Assembly: GCF_000024725.1 (NCBI RefSeq)
Contig: NC_013960.1
Span: 1,882,261 to 1,946,260, forward strand
Direction: 5' to 3'
Source of the DNA: Nitrosococcus halophilus Nc 4
GTDB lineage: Bacteria > Pseudomonadota > Gammaproteobacteria > Nitrosococcales > Nitrosococcaceae
DNA: 64,000 nucleotides
In this document: one piece after another, positions 54,144-62,900 of the stretch
Position numbering within the stretch: position 1 is the stretch's first letter
Layout: each line of letters opens with the position of its first letter
Notes under the pieces: generated by a model
What the model was told of the DNA's origin: nothing
Database searches by the model: none
The model's input: only the letters and a program-made list of their open reading frames with translations
Position numbers and translations under genes: made by a program

Positions 54144-54578
54144 ATGGATGCTGAAATGAATGCACCCCGTTGGGAACACTTCCCCCACCAAGGGGATGTA
54201 GGTGTCCGTGGCTTAGGCGCCAGTATGGAGGAGGCTTTTTGCGGTGCCGCTCTGGCATTGACGGCGACCATTGCCGATTTAGACACGGTTGCGCCTAAAG
54301 AGCGGGTGGAAGTGAAGTGCTCTGCGCCGGATAAGGAACTCTTGCTGGTGGAGTGGCTTAATGCCCTTGTATTTGAGATGGCAACCCGCCAGATGTTATT
54401 TAGCCACTTTGCGGTGTCAATTGAGGATGAGCATCTGGTAGGGGAGGCTTGGGGAGAGCCTGTGGATCGGAGCAAGCACGACCCTGCTGTAGAGGTTAAG
54501 GGCGCCACCCTAAGTGAGCTTCATGTAGAGCGCCGCCCGGAGGGTCTCTGGATCGCCCAGTGTATTGTGGATGTGTGA
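54144..54578 (+). CDS. Archease
   Basis: 144 residues from the ATG at 54144; a GTG at 54063 would extend it by 27 unlikely residues. It reads WEHFPHQGDVGVRGLGASMEEAF and ends KGATLSELHVERRPEGLWIAQCIVDV, the archease pattern with the conserved HxxDVG-like start and acidic metal-binding residues (SKHDPAVEVKG). Archease stimulates RtcB by helping its guanylylation. It lies six bases before rtcB, so the two form an operon. Confidence 0.9.
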   Translation: MDAEMNAPRWEHFPHQGDVGVRGLGASMEEAFCGAALALTATIADLDTVAPKERVEVKCSAPDKELLLVEWLNALVFEMATRQMLFSHFAVSIEDEHLVGEAWGEPVDRSKHDPAVEVKGATLSELHVERRPEGLWIAQCIVDV

Positions 54579-54584
54579 GAAGCC

Positions 54585-56015
54585 ATGGATATTAGCCGCT
54601 TAACTCGAATTTCAGCGTATGCGTGGCGTATCGACCCTCACGGGGAGATGCGTGTGCCTAGCATCATCTATGCCAACGAAGACTTAATCCAGGCCATGGA
54701 TGAGAAGGTCTATGAGCAGGTGCGGAACGTGGCTACCTTGCCGGGCATTGTGGAAGCGAGCTTTGCTATGCCTGATGCCCATTGGGGCTATGGATTTCCT
54801 ATCGGCGGTGTAGCGGCCTTTGACCCGGCGCAAGGAGGAGTGATCTCGGCAGGTGGTGTGGGTTTTGATATTTCCTGTGGAGTCCGTACCCTCCACACGG
54901 GGCTCCGCCGGGAGCAGATTGAGGCGGTTAAAAGCTCCTTGGCTGACCGGCTGTACCATCAGATTCCTGCCGGCGTGGGGAGTAGGGGCGCTATCCATCT
55001 CAACGACCGGGAGATGAATGCCATGCTGGCCGGGGGAGCCCGGTGGGCGGTGGAGCGGGGCTACGGCCGTCCCGAGGATTTGGCGCGCATCGAAGAACAG
55101 GGCTGCATGCCGGGAGCGGTGCCCGATGAAGTCTCGGCCAAGGCCAAGAAGCGCCAGCAGGATGAAATGGGGACCCTAGGCTCAGGCAACCATTACCTGG
55201 AAGTTCAGCATGTGGTCGAAGTCTATGATCCAGAGACAGCCGCTGCCTTTGGCCTTTATGGGGGGGACATGGTGGTCACTATCCATTGCGGATCGCGGGG
55301 GCTAGGGCACCAAATCGGCACCGAATTTTTGAAGGATATGGCCATCGCCGCGCCTCGTTATGGGATTACGTTGCCGGATCGAGAATTGGCCTGTGCACCC
55401 ATCCATTCTCCCTTGGGGGAGACCTATTTGGGGGCCATGCGTGCCGGGATTAATTGCGCTCTCGCTAATCGCCAGATCCTGACCCATCTGACCCGGCAAG
55501 TCTTTGCAGAAATCCTGCCGGAGGCGAATCTTACCCTCTTATATGATGTGTCTCATAACACCTGCAAAGTGGAAGAGCATGTCATTGACGGCCAGCGCAA
55601 ACGGCTTTTTGTCCATCGCAAGGGCGCCACGCGAGCCTACGGGCCGGGGCATCCGGATTTGCCCGAGGCCCTGCGAGAGGTGGGACAGCCGGTCCTTATC
55701 GGAGGCTCCATGGGTACTAGTTCCCACATTTTGGTAGGGACAAAGGAGACCGAAGCGCTGGCCTTCAGTTCCGCTTGCCACGGGGCCGGGCGGAGTATGA
55801 GTCGTCATGAGGCTAAACGCCGTTGGTACGGTCGGGAAGTGGTGGACCGGCTCGCGAAGCGAGGCATTCTTATCCGAAGTGCTTCTTACCGGGGCGTGGC
55901 GGAGGAAGCCCCGGATGCCTATAAGGATGTGGATGCGGTTGTAGATGCAGCCCATGAATCCGGTTTGGCCCGTAAGGTGGCCCGTCTTGAGCCTCTCATT
56001 TGTATCAAGGGGTAG
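54585..56015 (+). CDS. rtcB: RNA-splicing ligase RtcB
   Basis: 476 residues, full length. Metal and nucleotide motifs: GGVGFDISCGVRT with Cys at about 98, GTLGSGNHYLEVQ, TIHCGSRGLGHQIG, DVSHNTCKVEEH, and the guanylylation His in SSACHGAGRSMSR (about residue 399). The enzyme joins RNA 3'-phosphate or cyclic phosphate to 5'-OH ends, using GTP and Mn2+. The archease partner just upstream supports an RNA-repair role. Confidence 0.96.
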   Translation: MDISRLTRISAYAWRIDPHGEMRVPSIIYANEDLIQAMDEKVYEQVRNVATLPGIVEASFAMPDAHWGYGFPIGGVAAFDPAQGGVISAGGVGFDISCGVRTLHTGLRREQIEAVKSSLADRLYHQIPAGVGSRGAIHLNDREMNAMLAGGARWAVERGYGRPEDLARIEEQGCMPGAVPDEVSAKAKKRQQDEMGTLGSGNHYLEVQHVVEVYDPETAAAFGLYGGDMVVTIHCGSRGLGHQIGTEFLKDMAIAAPRYGITLPDRELACAPIHSPLGETYLGAMRAGINCALANRQILTHLTRQVFAEILPEANLTLLYDVSHNTCKVEEHVIDGQRKRLFVHRKGATRAYGPGHPDLPEALREVGQPVLIGGSMGTSSHILVGTKETEALAFSSACHGAGRSMSRHEAKRRWYGREVVDRLAKRGILIRSASYRGVAEEAPDAYKDVDAVVDAAHESGLARKVARLEPLICIKG

Positions 56016-56072
56016 GTAACAGTTAGCTGATTTGTTTCAACTATTTTCAACACCAACCTAAAAGGTGATGCC

Positions 56073-56531
56073 ATGAATGTGAAAGACCTTATGATTAAGA
56101 ATGTGGCCACTTGCGGTCCTGAGACGACTTTGGATACGGTGGCGTTGCTGATGTGGGATAAAGACTGTGGGTCGATTCCTATTGTTGATGGTGAAGGTGC
56201 GCTGATTGGGGTGATTACGGACCGGGATATTGCCATGGGGTGCGGGCTTAATCATAAAGCCCCTTGGGAAATTACCGCCAGGGAAGTTTGGAACAACAGG
56301 CAGGTTTTTACTTCTCATCCGGACGATGATATCCATACGGCCCTTCAGGCGATGTCAGAGCACCGTATCCGGCGGCTCCTGGTCACTGACGGCAATGGGC
56401 ATCTGGAAGGTATTCTATCCGCAGACGATATTGTGGCTTGTTCTGAAAAAGGCATGAGTGGAAGGAGGGCTCCAGAGCTTTCCTATGATGACACCATGGG
56501 AATGCTTAAGACGGTGTGCATCCATCATTAA
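56073..56531 (+). CDS. CBS-domain protein
   Basis: 152 residues with two CBS repeats, about 1-60 (VKDLMIKNVATCGPETTLDTVALLMWDKDCGSIPIVDGEGALIGVITDRDI) and 75-130 (VFTSHPDDDIHTALQAMSEHRIRRLLVTDGNGHLEGILSADDI). No other domain. CBS pairs bind adenine nucleotides and act as sensors. It starts 57 bp after rtcB; a terminator follows at 56679. Confidence 0.88.
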   Translation: MNVKDLMIKNVATCGPETTLDTVALLMWDKDCGSIPIVDGEGALIGVITDRDIAMGCGLNHKAPWEITAREVWNNRQVFTSHPDDDIHTALQAMSEHRIRRLLVTDGNGHLEGILSADDIVACSEKGMSGRRAPELSYDDTMGMLKTVCIHH

Positions 56532-56678
56532 AACAGACTAGTTTGGGGGCCTAAGAAAAATTGGCCTAAATCATGCCAATTAATGCGGTTTCTGGACTCT
56601 GTCTTTTAGAGCAAATCCCAAACCAGAAAAAATGCACGCTATTGTTCAACTCCTAATTTACATACAGTGAATTACCCG

Positions 56679-56709
56679 AAGCCCGGTTCAGATGTTTGCC
56701 GGGCTTTTT
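56679..56709 (+). terminator. Rho-independent terminator
   Basis: AGCCCGG / CCGGGCT stem with a 12-base loop and TTTTT tail at 56705-56709, about 150 bp after the CBS gene. Confidence 0.8.
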
Positions 56710-56748
56710 ATTTCCCTGTCCATCAGCATAGAGGGGTTACTTTATTTT

Positions 56749-56943
56749 TTAGTCATTTTGCTTTACGTGATTGTCGGCCTCTCTTGATCTATTTTTATCG
56801 AGATTGTTAAGAAATTCCCTGAACCAGCGCGGATTAAAAAGGAGTATGTAAATCAAAAATAGCTCAGTCAACGGCAGGAATAAAGCGACATACTGTAGAA
56901 CGATAATTCCCAAACAAATAATTAGACGAACATAGATATTCAT
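56749..56943 (-). CDS. Small membrane protein, unknown
   Basis: 64 residues. One or two hydrophobic segments (about 5-36), then NPRWFREFLNNLDKN and a polar tail. The ATG at 56943 has a GGGGTCGC context without a strong ribosome site. Family not recognised. It could form a unit with the gene at 57038, 94 bp upstream on the same strand. Confidence 0.5.
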   Translation of the reverse strand: MNIYVRLIICLGIIVLQYVALFLPLTELFLIYILLFNPRWFREFLNNLDKNRSREADNHVKQND

Positions 56944-57037
56944 TTAGCGACCCCTTCTTTTTTCTGAAAGTGGTTATTCTCTGGTTCAAGGTTTTCTCTT
57001 GAAGGGACTTTAGGATCGGAAAAATATAGACTAATGT

Positions 57038-57496
57038 TTAGTAACCGCATTGTCTAGGTGTAACGATGATTTCACCGATAAACTGATCATTCTCCGCTCT
57101 AAAATCATAGCGGGCACAGACTCCATGGGCAAAGAAGAGTTTCATCCCTTGAGATCGGCAAGCTCGTCTGAGCACGATGGGGCGTATCTCCTCCATAAAT
57201 CGATTCTTATCGAATAGTTCTGAAGGGGGAGTGGTTTTAACGTAATGATAGATTAATTCTCCCTGTCTTCCTTCGACACTTCGAAGTTCTATTTCCGTTC
57301 CTACTTTTATGGGAAGCACCTGATTCATTTGCTCTGCCACGACACTCAGCACCTCTGCGGATGATAATTCTTTCGGATCGACTGTTTCTCCGCTAGGAAG
57401 AACCACCTGCCTTGTTCCTAACCAATTCATTCTTATAGCGATTACCACTATTATTAAAAAGAGAAGCAGTAGGGGATAGATCAAAATCTTTTTCAT
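57038..57496 (-). CDS. Conserved hypothetical, membrane-anchored
   Basis: 152 residues. A single N-terminal hydrophobic segment (about 4-22) acts as signal anchor; the rest should be periplasmic. Three cysteines near the C-terminus (RRACRSQGMK, HGVCARYDF, TPRQCGY) could form a disulfide. Similar unnamed secreted proteins occur in other proteobacteria. Function unknown. Confidence 0.62.
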   Translation of the reverse strand: MKKILIYPLLLLFLIIVVIAIRMNWLGTRQVVLPSGETVDPKELSSAEVLSVVAEQMNQVLPIKVGTEIELRSVEGRQGELIYHYVKTTPPSELFDKNRFMEEIRPIVLRRACRSQGMKLFFAHGVCARYDFRAENDQFIGEIIVTPRQCGY

Positions 57497-57715
57497 GGAA
57501 CGCGCGGTTTAGTTGTGGCTGTTCTAAGAAAGTTTAGTTTAGATCTGTTTCCAACTCATTCAGTATTGGATTACTGATTACCAATGGAATAGGTACTTAT
57601 TAATCGATATGAGTTTGGCGTGGGGGTGTAAACTTGGAATTTCCAAGTCTGGAATACTACCCGAAATGTTCATTTTTAATTTGTTGATATTGTCTTATAC
57701 TGGTATATAAGAGCG

Positions 57716-58444
57716 GTGCATAAGAGCTTAGTGCAATTGAACCCGATTCAAATTACAGTAAAGCGTATTATCGACTTGACTCATCCTATTTATGAGGGTA
57801 TGCCCTATTGGCCTAAGGGTGCGCCGTTTCACATGATACAAAGGGCAGATTATGCCCGTGAGGGTTACCAGTTCTACCGTTACGAGATGGATGAGAATAC
57901 GGGAACTCATATAGATGCTCCTGCTCATTTTTCCCTTGGTAAGCGCAGCATCGATGAGATCCCATGTGACCAATTATTGGTGCCAACAGTGGTGATGGAT
58001 ATCAAAGAAAAGGTACGGGAAGACCGAGATTATCGGCTTTCAATATTTGACGTGTATGCTTGGGAAGAACGATATGGCCAAATTCCACCGCAGTCACTAG
58101 CTATCCTGAATACCGGCTGGTGCAAGTATTTTAGTGAGCCTGATCGCTACCTCAGTAGAGATGAAAAAGGGATCATGCATTTTCCCGGTTTCAGTCGCGA
58201 CAGTGCTGAACTATTGGTTCAGCGAGAGGTGGCCGGGATTGGCATTGATACGCCAAGTGTTGATTATGGAGCGTCTGTGGATTTCCCCGTCCATAGAGTG
58301 ATGCTGGGAGCGAACCGGTACCAAATTGAAAACTTGGCGAACTTAGATACTCTCCCAGCAACGGGAGCTTGTGTTTTTGTCGGTGTGCTGAAGGTTCGAA
58401 ATGGCGTTGAGGCTCCAGCCAGGATCCTGGCACTGGTACCTTAG
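57716..58444 (+). CDS. Cyclase-family metal hydrolase (kynurenine formamidase/isatin hydrolase fold)
   Basis: 242 residues from a GTG at 57716. The family motif H-x-G-T-H-x-D-x-P-x-H appears as NTGTHIDAPAHF, with DLTHPIYEGMPYWP near the start and GIGIDTPSVDYG later. Metal-binding His and Asp are in these motifs. Members hydrolyse cyclic or formylated amides such as N-formylkynurenine or isatin; the substrate here is unknown. No tryptophan-degradation genes are next to it. Confidence 0.83.
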   Translation: MHKSLVQLNPIQITVKRIIDLTHPIYEGMPYWPKGAPFHMIQRADYAREGYQFYRYEMDENTGTHIDAPAHFSLGKRSIDEIPCDQLLVPTVVMDIKEKVREDRDYRLSIFDVYAWEERYGQIPPQSLAILNTGWCKYFSEPDRYLSRDEKGIMHFPGFSRDSAELLVQREVAGIGIDTPSVDYGASVDFPVHRVMLGANRYQIENLANLDTLPATGACVFVGVLKVRNGVEAPARILALVP

Positions 58445-58462
58445 CTCAATAATATTCTTCTT

Positions 58463-58485
58463 CCTTCTCCCCTGGCGGGAGAAGG
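58463..58485. repeat. Short palindrome between convergent genes
   Basis: CCTTCTCCC / GGGAGAAGG around five bases. This is a common interspersed palindrome in proteobacteria and may serve as a two-way terminator. Confidence 0.5.
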
Positions 58486-58510
58486 TGAGGATGAGGGTAG
58501 TCGTCGGAAA

Positions 58511-59194
58511 TCAAAATCGTCCGACAGGCAGCAGATACAAAGCTTGTTCGTTGGGGGGCATTTCTAGAATTCTGGCTACTTCTTTATCCTCAAAGGCCCC
58601 AATCACCACCGCGCCTAGGCCTAGGGAGATAGCTTGCAACAGCACATTTTGGGCCGCGTGGCCTACTTCTATATGCATATAGCGTGCTCCCCGCTGGCCG
58701 TATTTACGAGCGGTGCGCTGTTCTACCCCAGAGAACACCAGCAGCGCCCCATTATGTCTAACCGGGTCCTGGCCCAAAGCGGCGCGGGCGAGTTGGTTCC
58801 GCCGGTCCTCAGTGGTAATCCGAAGCAGCGTGTGCTCATGGGGTTGATATTTGTATACCCCGGCCTCTAACTCCTGTGTCTGTCCTATAACGAGGTAGAG
58901 TTCCAAGGGATAGAGCGCGCCAGCGGAGGGGGCGGTGCGAAACCCCTGACCGTGGGTGACGCCTTGGGCTGCCCATAATAGCTGAGAGATTTCTTCCTTG
59001 CTTAAGGGCTGGCGACTGAGCTCTCGGATGGATCGCCGCTGCTGGAGGGCGGCCTCTACCGAGATTTTTCCCTCGTAGTGGGGCTGGGGCAGGGAGAGGG
59101 TCTCCGCTGGATCATTCATTGCCGCCACTCCATTGGTGGTGATCAAATCCGAGAACGCCAGGAGTAGAAACCGGGTCAGTTTTTTTCTGATCAT
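58511..59194 (-). CDS. SagB/ThcOx-type nitroreductase-family oxidoreductase
   Basis: 227 residues. An N-terminal basic-hydrophobic segment ending near GVAAM resembles a signal peptide. The FMN-binding core follows: QRRSIRELSRQPLSKEEISQLLWAAQG, TAPSAGALYPLELYLV, and GHAAQNVLLQAISLGLGAVVIGAF. The subgroup includes SagB dehydrogenases acting on azolines in peptide products, but there is no SagC/SagD partner here. Probably an NAD(P)H-FMN oxidoreductase of unknown substrate. Confidence 0.85.
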   Translation of the reverse strand: MIRKKLTRFLLLAFSDLITTNGVAAMNDPAETLSLPQPHYEGKISVEAALQQRRSIRELSRQPLSKEEISQLLWAAQGVTHGQGFRTAPSAGALYPLELYLVIGQTQELEAGVYKYQPHEHTLLRITTEDRRNQLARAALGQDPVRHNGALLVFSGVEQRTARKYGQRGARYMHIEVGHAAQNVLLQAISLGLGAVVIGAFEDKEVARILEMPPNEQALYLLPVGRF

Positions 59195-59219
59195 TGGATA
59201 TCCATTATTTGGCCTCAGA

Positions 59220-59756
59220 TCAGTCCAGTTTCAGCAGAGAATAGCGCTGCAAGTCCTCCCGAGTCCACAAGGAGAGACCGGCCCTTTGGGCTACGGTTTC
59301 CACTGCGATAATAGCATCCGGGTCCTCAAAGATAATCTGGCCGGGAGTACCGGCTTCTTCTAATTGCTGCAATAGAAATTCGTCCAGGAATCGTTCTTCG
59401 TGGTGGCTGGAGAGGCGCCCCCGGAAGCCCCGGCGATGCATGCGCACATGAAAAGAGTTGTTAGCCAGTTGCGGCAACCAGGAAATCACGGTCTCACGGG
59501 CCTTGGTCTCGAACTCTTCGGGTGTTTGAAAGAGAAAGGTGGTGGTCACCGGGATCACATGGCCCAAAATGTCACGCAAGGAAGGTTCAGCCGCTACCCG
59601 TTGATGGAGTTGCCCTAGGAATTCATGGATATCCGGCACTTCCAGCACCAATACATTGTAAAAATCGGTGCGGTGGACGCTGCCGAACTCCTGTAGGAGA
59701 TCCTTGGCGAGATTATAAGCGCCGCTGGTGCTGACCACTACGTTCCATTGTTGCAT
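59220..59756 (-). CDS. THUMP-domain-like protein
   Basis: 178 residues. It has a predicted alpha/beta N-terminus and a region SFHVRMHRRGFRGRLSSHHEERFLDEFLLQQLE, followed by EDPDAIIAVETVAQRAGLSLWTREDL, which is the THUMP pattern (RGF-x-G...D-P...V-x-V-E) of RNA-modifying enzymes. No catalytic domain is attached, so it may be a stand-alone RNA-binding partner. Its stop is 26 bp from the start of the SagB-type gene on the same strand. Confidence 0.7.
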   Translation of the reverse strand: MQQWNVVVSTSGAYNLAKDLLQEFGSVHRTDFYNVLVLEVPDIHEFLGQLHQRVAAEPSLRDILGHVIPVTTTFLFQTPEEFETKARETVISWLPQLANNSFHVRMHRRGFRGRLSSHHEERFLDEFLLQQLEEAGTPGQIIFEDPDAIIAVETVAQRAGLSLWTREDLQRYSLLKLD

Positions 59757-59946
59757 CTCGTGGGTTCCTTGATTAATGTTTAATTCTTTGATTTATTTGT
59801 GTTCTTCGTGCCTTTGTGGTGAGTTCGTGAATTATTCTGGCTAAGCCCCTCAGTGAAATAGTTACCCTACCTAAGTTTATAGGTGATCGGGTTGGTAAAA
59901 TCGACGGCTTTTAGCAGGTTTTTCCAGTTCATGCCTAGTCGAGATT

Positions 59947-62900
59947 CTAGTGACTGAAGCGGGCATCCCTGATGAGTTGCTGAATGATAGTGACCAGTTG
60001 AGAGCCTCCAATTGGTTTATGGTGCACTTGACAGTCGAACTCTTTAGCTTCCTGTAACCAATCGGGTGAAGTATCCCCTGTCAAAATGATAGCGGGTATC
60101 CGGTGCCCTAGCAGGTGCCGCAAGTGCTGGATGACTTGAACTCCTGTTTTGTCTCCAGGTAAGCGGTAGTCAGAGATAATCACTGCGGGGTGAATATCCC
60201 CTTTTTCCAGTTGCGCTAGGGCCTCATTGCCGTGAGTGGCGGTGGTGAGTTGGAAACCTGACATCTCCAAGTATAGGCGCAAGGCATCGCTAATAGCAGG
60301 ATCGTCTTCAATAAGGAGAACCGGGGTATGAGACGGGCTGCTTTCTGTAGGCGGCTCCACCGGCGGGGATTCCCGAGGTTCCTCTTTGTTTTCTTTTGCC
60401 ATGGGGACTTCAATGGCGAACATGGAGCCCTTTCCAGGGGTAGAACGGATATCCAGGGAGTGGTCCAAGAGATGGGCTAAGCGCTCAACGATGCTCAGAC
60501 CCAGCCCTAGTCCCCTGCGTTGATCCCGGGCGGGATTATCGGCTTGGTAAAATTCTTGAAAAATGACTTTCAGTTGCTCTTGGGGAATGCCAATGCCCGT
60601 GTCCCACACTTCGATGCGCAGATTGGGGCTCCGGCGGCGGCAGCCGAGCAGAATCTTGCCTCGGTCTGTGTGCTTGATGGCGTTAGAGAGCAGATTTTCA
60701 AGGATCTGTTCTAACAGGATCCGATCGCTACAAATCATGACCGAGCAGGGCACCATCCGTAAATTCAATCCCTTCTCCCGTGCGTGCAGCTCAAATTCAT
60801 TGCGCAGGTAGTTGAGAAGGCTGGCTACGGGAAAGACAGTGAATTGGGGCTTGACCATACCGGCTTCAAGCTTGTTAATGTCGAGTAAGGTATTTAGCAA
60901 GTCCCCCATGTTCCTTAGAAGCGCTCCTTGCTGATCAATAAGTCTTCGGATTTCTGGATCTTTGAGCTTTTCCGTTAGGCTATCATTAAGAAAGCTGAGG
61001 GTTTGTAGCGGCTGGCGGAGGTCGTGGCTTGCGGTGGCGAGAAATTGTGATTTATGGATACTGGCCTGAACGGCCTTTTCCTTTGCCTCGCGCAGCGCGG
61101 TTTCGATTTCCTTTTCCTCAGTAATATCACGGGCAATGGCCACCGCCCCCATGATTTCACCGGTTTTGGTTTTTAGGGGGGCGGAGCTCACTTGTCGAGA
61201 CCGCAACTGGCGGGTTTGGGGATGGCGTATGATTTCTTCCACATGGGTGAGGGTTTCCCCCTGCAAGGAACGCCAAAGGGGCGCCTCCTCTAACGTCCGG
61301 GGTTGCCCCTCGGGGGTATAGATTTCTAGCCGGGACAGCCATGCCGATAGGGGCTGATATAACGCTTCGGTGCGTTCCACGCCAAATGCCGTTGCCGCGG
61401 CCCTATTGGCTAGAGAAAGATGACCTTGGGCATCACAAAACCAGACTTCGTCGCTAATGCCATCAATCAAGGTGCGCAATTTATCCCGCTCGCGCTCGAT
61501 CTTGACCAGCAGCCGTTGCCGCTCATTCTCTATCTGTTTGCGCTGGGTGATGTCGATAAAGGTCACGACCACACCGCCGATGTGGTGCTCTTCCGTTTGG
61601 TAGGGCAGAATGCGTTGAATATACCAGCGATCCTCATCCGAATGGACCTCTTGCTCCATAGGTTTCAGATTTTCTAGCACGGTTGCAGCTTCTTTTAGCA
61701 GTGCTTCCCTATTGCTGAATTTATGCACGATATGGCTGATGGGGCGACCGATGTCGGTCGGGATCAGGTTAAATAACTGGGTGATGGTGGGTGTATAGCG
61801 TTTGATCCGAAACTCCCGGTCCAGGAAAAGGGTGGTGATATGGGGGCTTTGCAGGAGATTAGCCAGGTCGTTATTGGTGACTGTAAGCTCTTCTACCTTG
61901 TCTTGGAGCTGGCTGTTGACCGTATTCAGCTCTTCATTGAGGGATTGAAGTTCCTCCTTCGAGGTCTCCAGTTCCTCATTGGTGGACTGGAGTTCCTCAT
62001 TCATGGACATAATTTCCTCGTTGGCGGCTTTTAACTCTTCATTGGAGGTTTCTAGTTCCTCAATGGTGCTGTGCAGCTCCGTCTTGGTGGTTTTGAGCTC
62101 CTGTTCCAGATGCCGTATCAGCGTTTCTTCTGCCGCCGTGACCTCGGTATTGTGCTCTTCCGTTAGCATCCGTTCGGGCTCTTCTTGGAAGCTGACCAGC
62201 AATAATTTCTCGGTGGTTTTCGGGATCTGAAGGGGCTTGACCGTGATTTTTACCCGATGATAAGTGCCCTCAGCCCGAATATGGGCATTGGGGACGGTGA
62301 TTTGCTGCTTCTCCTGGGTGGCCCGATGCAAGGCAGCGCGGAGTTTGAGGTGTAACCCCTCCCGAATCCTGGTGAGGAGGTCATCGGTCGGGATGCCGGT
62401 AGGTTGGCGAAGGTAGCGGTCGGTAGGGCCGTAAAAGTACAGAACTCGATATTTCGGGTTTACCAGCACGGAGGCAGGGGCATAGTCTTCTAACAGCGCT
62501 TTTTGGGTGAGTTCGGCTAGGCGAGCAGCTTCTGAAGGTCTCGGCGGAGCAGGGGCATAAATATCACCTGTTTTGGACCCGGTGAAAGCAATTGGAAACT
62601 CAACAAGGTGATGCTGTATAGCCCCAATCCGCTGATAAACCCGCCATTTCTTGGAAAGGGGCGTAAATAACCCTTCCTGGTGGCTAATGGTTTCGGTGCT
62701 GCCCAGGAACAGATAGCCCCCTGGGTTGAGGGCAAAGTGGAACAGGGCGATGAGTTTTTTCTGTATCTCCGCTTCGAGATAGATCAGCAGATTACGACAA
62801 CTGATCAAGTCGAGCTTGGAAAAGGGGGGATCAGTAATCAAATTTTGCTCCGCAAATAGCACGGACTCGCGGATTGGCTTGTTAATCTGGTAGGTGTGAT

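Noticed and set aside
61979-62230. Ser/Val-rich ORF and repeats opposite the kinase coiled coil
   Set aside because: The repeats come from heptad-like Glu/Leu codons of the coiled coil; no array or separate gene.
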